Notes under the pieces: generated by a model
The model's database searches: none
The model's input: the letters and a program-made list of their open reading frames with translations, nothing else
Told to the model about the DNA's origin: nothing
Source: DATFVJ01 sp963712955
Lineage (GTDB): Bacteria > Actinomycetota > Actinomycetes > Streptosporangiales > Streptosporangiaceae
Assembly (NCBI GenBank): GCA_963712955.1
Contig: CAVQKF010000010.1
Coordinates: forward strand, 124,001-188,000
Reading direction: 5' to 3'
DNA length: 64,000 nt
Position numbers and translations under genes: made by a program
Shown: positions 9,829 to 18,782 of the stretch, in pieces
Layout: every line of letters starts with the position of its first letter
Numbering within the stretch: position 1 is the first letter of the stretch

Positions 9829-10430
9829 CCGGCTACCCGGCCGACCTGCTCGACACCGACCTGGACCTGGAGGCCGACCTCGGCGTCGACACGGTCAAGC
9901 AGGCGGAAGTCTTCGCGGCCGTCCGTGCGCAGTTCGGCATCCCCCGCGACGAGAACATGAAGCTCCGCGACTTCCCGACCCTCGCCCACGTCATCGCCTT
10001 CGCCCGCGACCGGACACAGGGGGCAGCGCCTGCTGCGGCAGCGCCGGCCCCGCAGCCGCCCGCCGCGGCACCCGCGGCGGCACCCGTTGCGGCACCCGCA
10101 CCGGCACCGGCCGCGCAGCCGCCCGCCGCGGCGCCCGCCGCGGCACCCGAGGCTGTCGCGGCACCCGCCGCGGCCGGGCCGGCCGACATCGATGCGATCA
10201 CCACCCAGATCGTGCAGATCGTCAGCGAGCTGACCGGCTACCCGGCCGACCTGCTCGACACCGACCTGGACCTGGAGGCCGACCTCGGCGTCGACACGGT
10301 CAAGCAGGCGGAAGTCTTCGCGGCCGTCCGTGCGCAGTTCGGTATCCCCCGCGACGAGAACATGAAGCTCCGCGACTTCCCGACCCTCGCCCACGTCATC
10401 GCCTTCGCCCGCGACCGCACGGCCAGCGCA
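8740..10430 (+). repeat. Five tandem acyl-carrier repeats with near-identical DNA
   Basis: Five carrier domains sit around Thr codons at 8851, 9160, 9526, 9891 and 10296. Each reads LEADLGVDTVKQAEVF and then a region ending FPTLAHVI. Copies 3, 4 and 5 are almost identical at DNA level, linkers included, which suggests recent duplication or gene conversion. In PUFA-synthase carriers the motif is LGIDS; here the expected phosphopantetheine Ser is Thr in all five. Confidence 0.88.
9683..9685 (+). other. Single-base frameshift point in the megasynthase
   Basis: The linker after carrier 3 reads gccggcccgcagccg; the paralogous linker after carrier 4 reads gccggccccgcagccg. The missing C moves the reading frame by -1 and splits one 3,200-codon gene into two frames. 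It lies in a C-run within a repeat, the classic place for a sequencing or assembly error. No clear X-XXY-YYZ slippery heptamer is seen, so programmed frameshifting is less likely. Confidence 0.85.
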
Positions 10431-13070
10431 GCCGCCGCGGGTTCGCCCGCCGCCGAGGAGGCGGTGGCCGACCAACCCGGCACCACAGAAGCGGCCGCCG
10501 TACCCCACGCCGCTCCCCGTGCCGTGCCCGCATTCACCGGTGACGTCGCAGCAGCCGAACGGATGCCGCGCAGGATCCCGGTTCCTGTGCTGCGGCCACC
10601 TGCCGGGTGGTGCAAGCCGACCGGCGTGACACTCGACAAGACCAGCCGCGTCATCGTGATGGCCGACAAGGGCGGTGTCGGGGACGCGCTCGTCAAGCGG
10701 CTCGGCGCGCTCCGCGTGACCACGCTCGTCCTGCAGGCCGACTGCAGCAGGGACGACCTGGAGCGAAAGCTGACCGGATGGATCGCTGACGGGCCGGTGC
10801 ACGGGCTCTACTGGCTCGCGGCGCTCGATGCGGAACCGCCGATCGCCGACCTTGACCTCGCGGGCTGGCGGGAGGCACTGCGGCGACGGGTGAAGAACCT
10901 GCACGCCGCCGTGCGCCACCTGGACAGCAGCGGTCAGCTCGGGCCCCAGGGCACGTTCCTCGTCGCCGCGACCCACCTCGGCGGCTACCATGGCTACGAC
11001 GAGGCGGGCGCGCAGGAGCCCCTTGGCGGTGCCGTGACCGGCTTCACCAAGGCCTACGGGCGCGAACGGCCCGATATGCTCGTGAAGGCCGTCGACTTCC
11101 CTGCCAGCACGAAGAAGAAGGCGCTCGCCGACGCCCTCCTCGAGGAGACCCGCACGGACCCGGGCGCGGTCGAGATCGGCCGGGCCGACGGTCGCCGCTG
11201 GGCGGTGGGCCTTCGTGAGGTGGCCTTCGGTGCGGGCAGCGACGGCGAGGGCGGCGAGGGCATGGCCCTCGGCAAGAACACGGTCTTCGCCGTCACCGGG
11301 GCGGCAGGCGCCATCGTTTCGGCGATCGTCGCGGATTTGGCCGCGGCCAGTGGCGGTGGCATCTTCCACCTGCTCGACCTGACCCCGGAGCCCGATCCGG
11401 GCGACGAGGACCTGGCCCGGTTCCAGACCGACCGCGACAGCCTCAAGCCAATCATTGCCGAACGCATCGCCGCGAGCGGCAAGCGGCCCACGCCTGTCCT
11501 CATCGAGCGGGAGCTGACCCAGTACGAACGGCTGCAGTCGGCGCAGATCGCGATCGATTCTGTGCGCGAGGCCGGTGGCCAGGCGTACTATCACGCGCTC
11601 GATCTCACCGATCCCGCCGCTGTCGCGGCCGTCATGGACGATATCCGCGAGCGCCACGGGCACCTCGACGTCCTGGTGCACGCCGCCGGGCTGGAGATCA
11701 GCCGCAACATCGCCGACAAGGAAGAGCGGGAGTACAACCTGGTCTTCGACGTGAAGAGTGACGGCTGGTTCAACCTGCTGCACGGGGCGGGCGATCTGCC
11801 GATCGGCGCCACGGTCGTGTTCAGCTCCGTGGCCGGCCGGTTCGGTAACAACGGCCAGACCGACTACAGCGCCGCCAACGACCTGATGTGCAAGATCACG
11901 TCGAGCTTCCGCACCACCAGGCCAGGCACGCGCGGCATCGCGCTCGACTGGACGGCGTGGGGCGGGATCGGCATGGCCACCCGCGGCTCCATCCCCAAGA
12001 TCATGGAGGCGGCCGGTATAGACATGCTGCCTCCCGAGGCGGGAATCGCCTGGATCGGGCGGGAGCTTACGGCCGGCCCGTTCCGCGGTGAGGTCGTCGT
12101 CGCCGGGAGGCTCGGCATGATGGTAGCCGAGCTCGACCCGACAGGCGGGCTCGACGTCACAGCGGTCGACACGAGCGGCACCAGCCCGATGATCGGGCAG
12201 GTCACGGGCATGGACCTCTACGCAGGGCTGACAGTCGAGACGACCTTGGATCCCGCGGCGCAGCCGTTCCTGTATGACCATCGGATCGACGGCACGCCGG
12301 TGCTGCCCGGGGTAATGGGCATCGAGGCCTTCGCCGCACTCGCCAGCCTCGCCGCTCCCGACATGCACGTGGCCGGCGTCGAGCAGATGGACTTCCTCGC
12401 ACCGGTGAAGTTCTACCGCGACGAGCCCCGCACGCTCACACTGCGGGCCGTGATCAGGCCAGAAGAGGCCGACCTGGTGGCGGACTGCACGCTGAGTGCC
12501 AGCCGGACGATCAAGGGCGACGACACACCACATTGGACGACACACTTCACGGGCAGGGTCAGGCTCACGGCAGACCCGCCCCAGCCCGGGCGCGATGACA
12601 CGCCCACGAAGCAGCCGAAGGTGACCGCTGCCCACGCCGACATCTACCACGTTTTCTTCCATGGCCCGGCGTACCAGGTGATCGACGAGGGATGGCAGTA
12701 CGACGGTGGCGCCGTCGGCAGGTTCGCCCCGGACCTGCCGGCCGGCCACCTGCCAGAGACCGATCCAACCACGACCGAGCCGCGGCTCGCCGAGCTCTGC
12801 TTCCAGACGGCCGGGCTTTGGGAGATCGGTAACACCGGGCAGATGTCGCTGCCCGCCCACGCCGACCTGATCGCCACGGTGGGCAGGCCGCAGCCGGGCG
12901 CGCCGCTGTTCGCGATCGCTCATCCGGCCGGCAAGGGCAGCTGGGATTGCCGTGTCGTGGACTCGAGCGGCGACGTCCTTGTCAGGATGGACGGTTACCG
13001 TACGGTGCCCGTCCCTGGCGCGCTGCCTGAAGATCAGCAGCGGCCCATCCGCACCGCCATGCGCGCCTGA
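9807..13070 (+). CDS. PUFA-synthase-like megasynthase, C-terminal part (ACP-ACP-KR-DH)
   Basis: This is the continuation of the preceding gene. The listed start is only the first ATG in frame; coding really continues from about 9690. Residues here: carrier 4 (Thr29) and carrier 5 (Thr164); a linker/structural region (about 220-460); a ketoreductase (about 465-770) with nucleotide-binding VTGAAGAI, FSSVAG and the catalytic Tyr687 in QTDYSAAND; then a double-hotdog dehydratase (about 805-1085) with HxxxGxxxxP as HRIDGTPVLP, and ELCFQ at the usual second-hotdog acidic position. No enoyl reductase is seen. The stop overlaps the ATG of the carboxylase gene, implying translational coupling. Product class (unsaturated fatty acid, lipid or polyketide) is inference. 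Confidence 0.88.
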   Translation: MQIVSELTGYPADLLDTDLDLEADLGVDTVKQAEVFAAVRAQFGIPRDENMKLRDFPTLAHVIAFARDRTQGAAPAAAAPAPQPPAAAPAAAPVAAPAPAPAAQPPAAAPAAAPEAVAAPAAAGPADIDAITTQIVQIVSELTGYPADLLDTDLDLEADLGVDTVKQAEVFAAVRAQFGIPRDENMKLRDFPTLAHVIAFARDRTASAAAAGSPAAEEAVADQPGTTEAAAVPHAAPRAVPAFTGDVAAAERMPRRIPVPVLRPPAGWCKPTGVTLDKTSRVIVMADKGGVGDALVKRLGALRVTTLVLQADCSRDDLERKLTGWIADGPVHGLYWLAALDAEPPIADLDLAGWREALRRRVKNLHAAVRHLDSSGQLGPQGTFLVAATHLGGYHGYDEAGAQEPLGGAVTGFTKAYGRERPDMLVKAVDFPASTKKKALADALLEETRTDPGAVEIGRADGRRWAVGLREVAFGAGSDGEGGEGMALGKNTVFAVTGAAGAIVSAIVADLAAASGGGIFHLLDLTPEPDPGDEDLARFQTDRDSLKPIIAERIAASGKRPTPVLIERELTQYERLQSAQIAIDSVREAGGQAYYHALDLTDPAAVAAVMDDIRERHGHLDVLVHAAGLEISRNIADKEEREYNLVFDVKSDGWFNLLHGAGDLPIGATVVFSSVAGRFGNNGQTDYSAANDLMCKITSSFRTTRPGTRGIALDWTAWGGIGMATRGSIPKIMEAAGIDMLPPEAGIAWIGRELTAGPFRGEVVVAGRLGMMVAELDPTGGLDVTAVDTSGTSPMIGQVTGMDLYAGLTVETTLDPAAQPFLYDHRIDGTPVLPGVMGIEAFAALASLAAPDMHVAGVEQMDFLAPVKFYRDEPRTLTLRAVIRPEEADLVADCTLSASRTIKGDDTPHWTTHFTGRVRLTADPPQPGRDDTPTKQPKVTAAHADIYHVFFHGPAYQVIDEGWQYDGGAVGRFAPDLPAGHLPETDPTTTEPRLAELCFQTAGLWEIGNTGQMSLPAHADLIATVGRPQPGAPLFAIAHPAGKGSWDCRVVDSSGDVLVRMDGYRTVPVPGALPEDQQRPIRTAMRA

Positions 13071-16000
13071 TGCGCACCACCGACCAACCCAGAGGAGCCA
13101 AGGTGCCGACCATTCGCCGGCTGGCCATTGTCAACCGGGGCGAGGCCGCAATGCGTTGCCTGTCCGCGGTCGCCGAGCTTAACGCCGAGTCCGACGAGCC
13201 GATCACGACGATCGCGCTGTATACCGAGCCCGACGCGACGTCATGGTTCGTCCGTGAGGCAAGCGAGGCGGTATCGCTCGGGGCCGCCACGTTCGTGGAC
13301 GCGGACGGCAGCCGCAACAGCAGTTACCTGGACCTGGACCGGGTGATGGCGGCGCTCGCGAAGACCCGCGCCGACGCGGTCTGGGTCGGCTGGGGCTTTG
13401 TCGCAGAGTCGGCCAGCTTCGCTGAGCGCTGCGAGCAAGCAGGGATCACCTTCATCGGGCCGCCAAGCGACGTCATCAGGTCGCTCGGTGACAAGGTCAC
13501 GGCCAAGCGGCTCGCCGAGAAGGTCGGGGTTCCTGTCGTGCCATGGAGCGGCGGCCCTGTCCACGATGCGGCGAGCGCGACGATCGCCGCCGACCTGATC
13601 GGTTACCCGGTGATGGTCAAGGCGGCATCGGGCGGCGGCGGCCGTGGCATCAGGGGGGTGGCATCCTCTGGCGAGATTGCCGCCGCCTTCACGTCCGCTC
13701 AGGCGGAGGCGCTGCACGCGTTCGGCGACCCCACCCTTTTCATCGAACGCAGGCTCGCGGCGGCGCGCCACGTGGAAGTTCAGGTGATCGCCGACAACTT
13801 CGACACGGTCTGGGCCGTCGGTGTACGCGACTGCAGCATCCAGCGACGGAACCAGAAGGTCATCGAGGAGTCCGGCTGCACGCTCCTCGATGACGACGCC
13901 GAGCAGGCGCTGCGCGACTCTGCGGTGCGGCTGTGCGCCGGAGCGGGCTACCGGGGCGCCGGCACGGTCGAGTACCTGCTCGACCCGGCGACCAGGCAAT
14001 TCATGTTCATCGAGGTCAACACCCGGCTGCAGGTCGAGCACCCGGTCACGGAACTGACCACCGGGCTTGATCTGGTCAAGATGCAGTTGCACGTCGCGTC
14101 CGGCAAGCCGCTCGAGGGGACCCCGCCCGCCACCCGCGGGTATGCGATCGAGGCACGGCTCAACGCCGAGGATGTAGAGCATGGGTTCGCTCCCGCACCG
14201 GGCCGGGTATCCGCGCTGCGGCTGCCGACAGGCACCGGGATCCGGGTCGACACCGGTGTGACAGAAGGCGACGCGATCGCCCCCGACTTCGACTCGATGA
14301 TCGCCAAAATCATTGCCTGGGGCAGTGACAGGCGCGAGGCGCTCAGCCGGCTGCACCGCGGGCTCGCCCAGTCGATCGTGGTCGTCGATGGCGGGACGAC
14401 CAACAAGGCGTTCCTGCTCGCCCTGACCGGACGGCCCGAGGTGGCCGAGGGCAGCTACGACAACCAGTGGCTCGACCGGCTGACGGCAGCCGGGGACCTT
14501 CAGCCGCCGCAGCACCCGATGGCGCTGCTGCTGGCCGCCATCGAAGCCGCGGACGCCGACCAGGCTGCCGTGCAGACCAACTTCTATGCCGCGGCAGCCC
14601 GCGGCCGCCCGGAACTGCCCGACACCGTCGGTCACGTGATGGAGCTGCGCCTTGGCGGCAACCCCTACCGGCTGCACGTCTACAACCTCGGCGCCGACGA
14701 TTACCGCGTCGACACCGGCGAGGGCCTCGTCGACGTGAACGTGCGCCATCTCGGGCGCTACGAACGGGCCGCCACGTGCGGCGGAAAGCGTTACCGTGTC
14801 GTCGCGGATTCGCAGGGTCCCCGGCTCATGGTAGAGGTGGACGGCGTTCCGCATACCGTTGCACGCGACGACGGCGGCCAGGTCCGCACGAGCGCGCCCG
14901 CGTTCGTCGTCGCGGTGCGTGTCGCGCCAGGCGACACGGTGCGGGCCGGCGATCCGCTCGTCGTGGTGGAAAGCATGAAAATGGAGACGACCATCGCGGC
15001 TCCGTACGCGGGGACAGTCCGGTCGGTGTCCGCGGGCCTGAACACCCAGATAGAGGCCGGCGCACCGCTGGTCCAGCTGCAGCCGGCTGATGAGCTGGAT
15101 AGTGTGTCGAGCGCCCCCAGCGTCGACCTCGCCAGCCTGGTAGCGGCCAGCGCGAGCGGCGACGGCGCTGGCGGTGGCGCCACGCTCCGTGCCTACCTGC
15201 TGGGCTACGACCTCGACGAGGCCACCGCCCGCGCGCTGAGCAGGCGGCAGGAATCCTTGCTGGACACCGCGGACCCTGCCGACCCGGACCTGCTGCGGGA
15301 CGAGCAGGACCTGCTGGAGATCTTCGCCGATATCACCGAGCTTTCGCGGCGCGAGCCTGAAGACCCCGAGGACGAGCATGCCCGCAGCGACCAGGAGTAC
15401 TTCCGCACCTATCTGGCCTTCCTCGATGAGGAGCGCAGCGGTTTGCCCGACTACGCCCTCAACCGGCTGCGGGAAGCACTCGCGCGCTACGGCGTCACGT
15501 CGCTGGACCGCACGCCCGAGCTCGAGCAGGCGATGCTGCGCATGTACCGGTCGCTCGAACGGCTGCAGAGCGTCGCTCCGGCGATCATGGCGATACTTGA
15601 GCGATGGCGGCGGCATCAGCAGCATTTGACGGCCGTGATGACCGACGAGCGGCTTGCCGTCCTCAACCGGCTCATCGCATCGGCCCGTGGCCGCCAACAG
15701 GAGGTTGCCGACCTGGCCACGGAGGTTCGCTTCGGCTACGTCGACGCGCCGCTGATAAAGCAGGCCCGTGACCAGGTGTACGCGGAGATGGATGGCTACC
15801 TCGATGAGCTTGCCGGGCACCCGTCCCACAAGCGGCACAGCGAGCTGACCGCCCGCCTCGTCGAGTGCCCGCAGCCGATGCGTGCGGTGCTGCGGGACCG
15901 CTACCGCACCGCGGACGCGGCGGCCCGGGCGCGGCTGCTCGAGGTCCGGGCGCGCCGGTTCTACCGGATCAGGGACCTGACCAGCCTGCGCAGCGAAACC

Positions 16001-18703
16001 TTCGGGCGGTACCTGACCTGCGTGGCCCGCTACCTCGAGGGAACAGAAGGCCCCGGCGACACCGGCAGCGCCGACGTTAATCTGGTCAGCGCGTACGTCC
16101 CGCTCGCGGACCTGCCCGCGTTCGCCGGTGAACTGCGGACCCACCTCCGCGCGATCCCCGCGGACCAGCGGGTTGTCGTGGATGTCGAGTCCTGGCGGAC
16201 CAGCCCGCGGATCGATGCCGATGCGATGTCCGCCGAGATCGCGGGACTGCTGGCGCAGGCCGACTTCGGCCGTCCGGTTGAGCGCCTCGACATCACCGTC
16301 ACGAGCGAGAGCGCGGACGCGGAGCACGCCGAGGAGCATCTGCGGACGCAGCACTTCACCTACAACGGGTCTGAAGCCGGATTTACCGAGGACATGCTCT
16401 ACCGCAACCTGCATCCGATGCTCGCGGAGCGTCTCAATCTGTGGCGGCTGTCCAACTTCAACCTGCAGCGGCTGCCGAGCGCCGAGGACGTCTATCTGTA
16501 CGACGCGGTCGCGCAGCAGAACCCGAAGGACGAACGGCTGATCGCGATCGCGGAGGTCCGCGACCTCACCCCGGCCGTTGACTCGGCGGGCCGGATCGTC
16601 GGCATCCCCCACCTGGAGGGTCAGCTCGCCCAGGCGCTCGCCGACATCCGCCACGCGCTCGTCCGCCGGCCGCCGAAGCAGCGGCCGCTGAGCAACCGGG
16701 TGGTGCTCTACGTCCGCCCGACCTGGAACATCCCCACGGGAACCTGGCGGAGGCTCGCCCATGAACTGGCGCCGATGGCCATCGGCCTCGGCCTGGAGAA
16801 GGTATCGGTACGGATCCGGACGGCGGACGCGGCGACCGGCGAAGCCCGCGACGCGGTGCTCGATATAGAAAACGTGGCGGACAGGGCGGTCACGGTGCGG
16901 GTACGGCCGCGGCTTGAGCGACCCATCCGGCCGGTGACCGAGTACAAGCAGAAGCTGCTGCGGTCACTGCGGATCGGCGCACCATATCCGTACGAGCTCA
17001 TCCGCATGCTCACACCGCCGGTGGGCGCCGACGCGGACTTCCCATCAGGGGAGTTCACCGAGTACGACCTCGACGACACCGGCGAGCGCCTCGTCCCTAT
17101 CGACCGGCAGTATGGCCAGAACCAGTCCGCGATCGTCGTCGGAGTGATCAGCAATCACACCGAGCTAGTGCCCGAGGGCATGCGCAGGGTGGCGATCCTC
17201 GGGGATCCAACGATGGGCCTTGGCAACCTCGCCGAGGCGGAGTGCAGGCGCATCCTCGCCGCGCTTGATCTCGCGGCCACGCTGCGGGTGCCCGTCGAAT
17301 GGTTCGCGCTGTCCTCTGGCGCCCGCATCGCCTGGGACAGCGGCACAGAGAACATGGACTGGATCGCCGCCGTGCTGCGCCGCCTGGTCGAGTTCACGCA
17401 GTCGGGCGGCGAGGTCAACATCGTCGTCACCGGGATCAACGTCGGCGCACAGCCCTACTGGGACGCCGAGGCCACGATGGTCATGCACACGCGGGGGATT
17501 TTGATCATGACGCCCGTGAGCGCCATGGTGCTGACGGGCAAGGGCGCGCTCGACTTTTCCGGCGGGGTATCCGCGGAGGACAACCTGGGTATCGGCGGCT
17601 TCGAACGGATCATGGGCCCGAACGGTCAGGGGCAGTACTGGGCGCCTACCCTAGCCGACGCGTGCGCGCTGCTGCTGCGCCACTACGACCACACCTATGT
17701 CGTCCCTGGTGAGGCGCATCCCCGCCGGGCGGCCACGATCGATCCGTTCGACCGTGATGTGTGCGCCTCGCCGCACAGGAAGGTCGACGGCTCGGATTTC
17801 GAGCGGGTCGGGGACGTCTTCTCCGCCGAGCTGAACGGCGATCGCAAGAAGCCGTTCGACATGCGCTCGGTGATGCGGGCAGTCTCGGACACCGACCACG
17901 AGCCGTTCGAGCGCTGGGCGCGGTGGCGCGACGCCGAGAACGCCATTGTCTGGGAGGCCCGCGTCGGCGGGATACCGGTCTGCCTTATCGGGTTTGAGTC
18001 TCAGAACCTTGCCCGCGCCGGTTTCCTGCCGGCGGACGGACCCTCGTCATGGTCGTCTGGCACGCTGTTCCCGCAGTCCTCGCGCAAGGTGGCGCGGGCC
18101 ATCAACGCCGCAAACGGCAACCGCCCGCTCGTCATCCTCGCCAACCTCAGCGGGTTCGACGGCTCGCCCGAGAGCATGCGCAAGTGGCAGCTCGAGTACG
18201 GAGCGGAGATCGGCCGGGCCATCACCAACTTCCGCGGCCCGATCGTCTTCGTCGTGGTGTCCCGCTACCACGGCGGCGCGTTCGTGGTGTTCTCCAAGCG
18301 ACTGCAGGACAACATGGACTCCGCCGCCGTAGTCGGCTCCTACGCCTCGGTGATCGGCGGTGCGCCTGCCGCCGGGGTCGTGCTGGTGCGCGATGTCATC
18401 AAGAGGACCGAGAAGGATCCGAGGGTGAAGAACCTGCGCGAGCAACTCGCGGCCGCCTCAGGCGCCGCCGTGGCGGAGCTCAGCGAGGAACTCGCCGACA
18501 CCATGAAGGCTGTCAGGGCCGAGAAGCTCAAGGAGGCCGCCGACGAGTTCGACGCCATCCACGACATCAAGCGCGCGATGCGGGTGGGATCCGTCGATCA
18601 GATCATCCCGGCCGCAGAGCTACGGCCGTTCATCATCGGCGCGATAGAGCGGCGGCTGGCCGCCGCATCGCCCCCCGTGGTCGCGGCGGCGGAGGCCCAC
18701 TGA
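13070..18703 (+). CDS. Single-chain multidomain acyl-CoA carboxylase (1,877 aa; BC-BCCP-CT)
   Basis: Predicted to carboxylate acetyl-CoA (or another acyl-CoA) with ATP, bicarbonate and biotin, giving malonyl-type extender units. Biotin carboxylase (about 13-460) has the ATP-grasp loop SGGGGRG at 187-193 and EVNTRLQVEHPVTE from 315 with catalytic Arg319. The biotin domain has ESMKMET with biotinyl Lys637. A central helical region (about 700-1350) follows, then fused N- and C-carboxyltransferase domains (about 1390-1870). The order and central region resemble eukaryotic ACC more than the usual split bacterial enzyme. ATG 13070 overlaps the upstream stop (TGATG); GTG 13103 behind AGAGGAG is a good alternative start 11 codons in. 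Acyl preference is not established. Confidence 0.88.
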   Translation: MRTTDQPRGAKVPTIRRLAIVNRGEAAMRCLSAVAELNAESDEPITTIALYTEPDATSWFVREASEAVSLGAATFVDADGSRNSSYLDLDRVMAALAKTRADAVWVGWGFVAESASFAERCEQAGITFIGPPSDVIRSLGDKVTAKRLAEKVGVPVVPWSGGPVHDAASATIAADLIGYPVMVKAASGGGGRGIRGVASSGEIAAAFTSAQAEALHAFGDPTLFIERRLAAARHVEVQVIADNFDTVWAVGVRDCSIQRRNQKVIEESGCTLLDDDAEQALRDSAVRLCAGAGYRGAGTVEYLLDPATRQFMFIEVNTRLQVEHPVTELTTGLDLVKMQLHVASGKPLEGTPPATRGYAIEARLNAEDVEHGFAPAPGRVSALRLPTGTGIRVDTGVTEGDAIAPDFDSMIAKIIAWGSDRREALSRLHRGLAQSIVVVDGGTTNKAFLLALTGRPEVAEGSYDNQWLDRLTAAGDLQPPQHPMALLLAAIEAADADQAAVQTNFYAAAARGRPELPDTVGHVMELRLGGNPYRLHVYNLGADDYRVDTGEGLVDVNVRHLGRYERAATCGGKRYRVVADSQGPRLMVEVDGVPHTVARDDGGQVRTSAPAFVVAVRVAPGDTVRAGDPLVVVESMKMETTIAAPYAGTVRSVSAGLNTQIEAGAPLVQLQPADELDSVSSAPSVDLASLVAASASGDGAGGGATLRAYLLGYDLDEATARALSRRQESLLDTADPADPDLLRDEQDLLEIFADITELSRREPEDPEDEHARSDQEYFRTYLAFLDEERSGLPDYALNRLREALARYGVTSLDRTPELEQAMLRMYRSLERLQSVAPAIMAILERWRRHQQHLTAVMTDERLAVLNRLIASARGRQQEVADLATEVRFGYVDAPLIKQARDQVYAEMDGYLDELAGHPSHKRHSELTARLVECPQPMRAVLRDRYRTADAAARARLLEVRARRFYRIRDLTSLRSETFGRYLTCVARYLEGTEGPGDTGSADVNLVSAYVPLADLPAFAGELRTHLRAIPADQRVVVDVESWRTSPRIDADAMSAEIAGLLAQADFGRPVERLDITVTSESADAEHAEEHLRTQHFTYNGSEAGFTEDMLYRNLHPMLAERLNLWRLSNFNLQRLPSAEDVYLYDAVAQQNPKDERLIAIAEVRDLTPAVDSAGRIVGIPHLEGQLAQALADIRHALVRRPPKQRPLSNRVVLYVRPTWNIPTGTWRRLAHELAPMAIGLGLEKVSVRIRTADAATGEARDAVLDIENVADRAVTVRVRPRLERPIRPVTEYKQKLLRSLRIGAPYPYELIRMLTPPVGADADFPSGEFTEYDLDDTGERLVPIDRQYGQNQSAIVVGVISNHTELVPEGMRRVAILGDPTMGLGNLAEAECRRILAALDLAATLRVPVEWFALSSGARIAWDSGTENMDWIAAVLRRLVEFTQSGGEVNIVVTGINVGAQPYWDAEATMVMHTRGILIMTPVSAMVLTGKGALDFSGGVSAEDNLGIGGFERIMGPNGQGQYWAPTLADACALLLRHYDHTYVVPGEAHPRRAATIDPFDRDVCASPHRKVDGSDFERVGDVFSAELNGDRKKPFDMRSVMRAVSDTDHEPFERWARWRDAENAIVWEARVGGIPVCLIGFESQNLARAGFLPADGPSSWSSGTLFPQSSRKVARAINAANGNRPLVILANLSGFDGSPESMRKWQLEYGAEIGRAITNFRGPIVFVVVSRYHGGAFVVFSKRLQDNMDSAAVVGSYASVIGGAPAAGVVLVRDVIKRTEKDPRVKNLREQLAAASGAAVAELSEELADTMKAVRAEKLKEAADEFDAIHDIKRAMRVGSVDQIIPAAELRPFIIGAIERRLAAASPPVVAAAEAH

Positions 18704-18712
18704 CGGCGGGCC

Positions 18713-18772
18713 GCGACCTCGGCTCCCGCCGCGCGACCTCGGCTCCCGCCGCGCGACCTCGGCTCCCGCCGC
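18713..18772 (+). repeat. Three perfect 20-bp tandem repeats between convergent genes
   Basis: The unit GCGACCTCGGCTCCCGCCGC occurs at 18713, 18733 and 18753, filling the gap between the carboxylase stop and the convergent transferase stop. It may mark slippage or a vestigial terminator. No hairpin with a T-tract is seen here. Confidence 0.85.
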
Positions 18773-18782
18773 GCGGCCGCGG

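Noticed and set aside
9468..12923. 1,151-codon minus-strand ORF under the megasynthase
   Set aside because: Antisense shadow with repetitive Arg/Gly/Asp composition that mirrors the carrier repeats.
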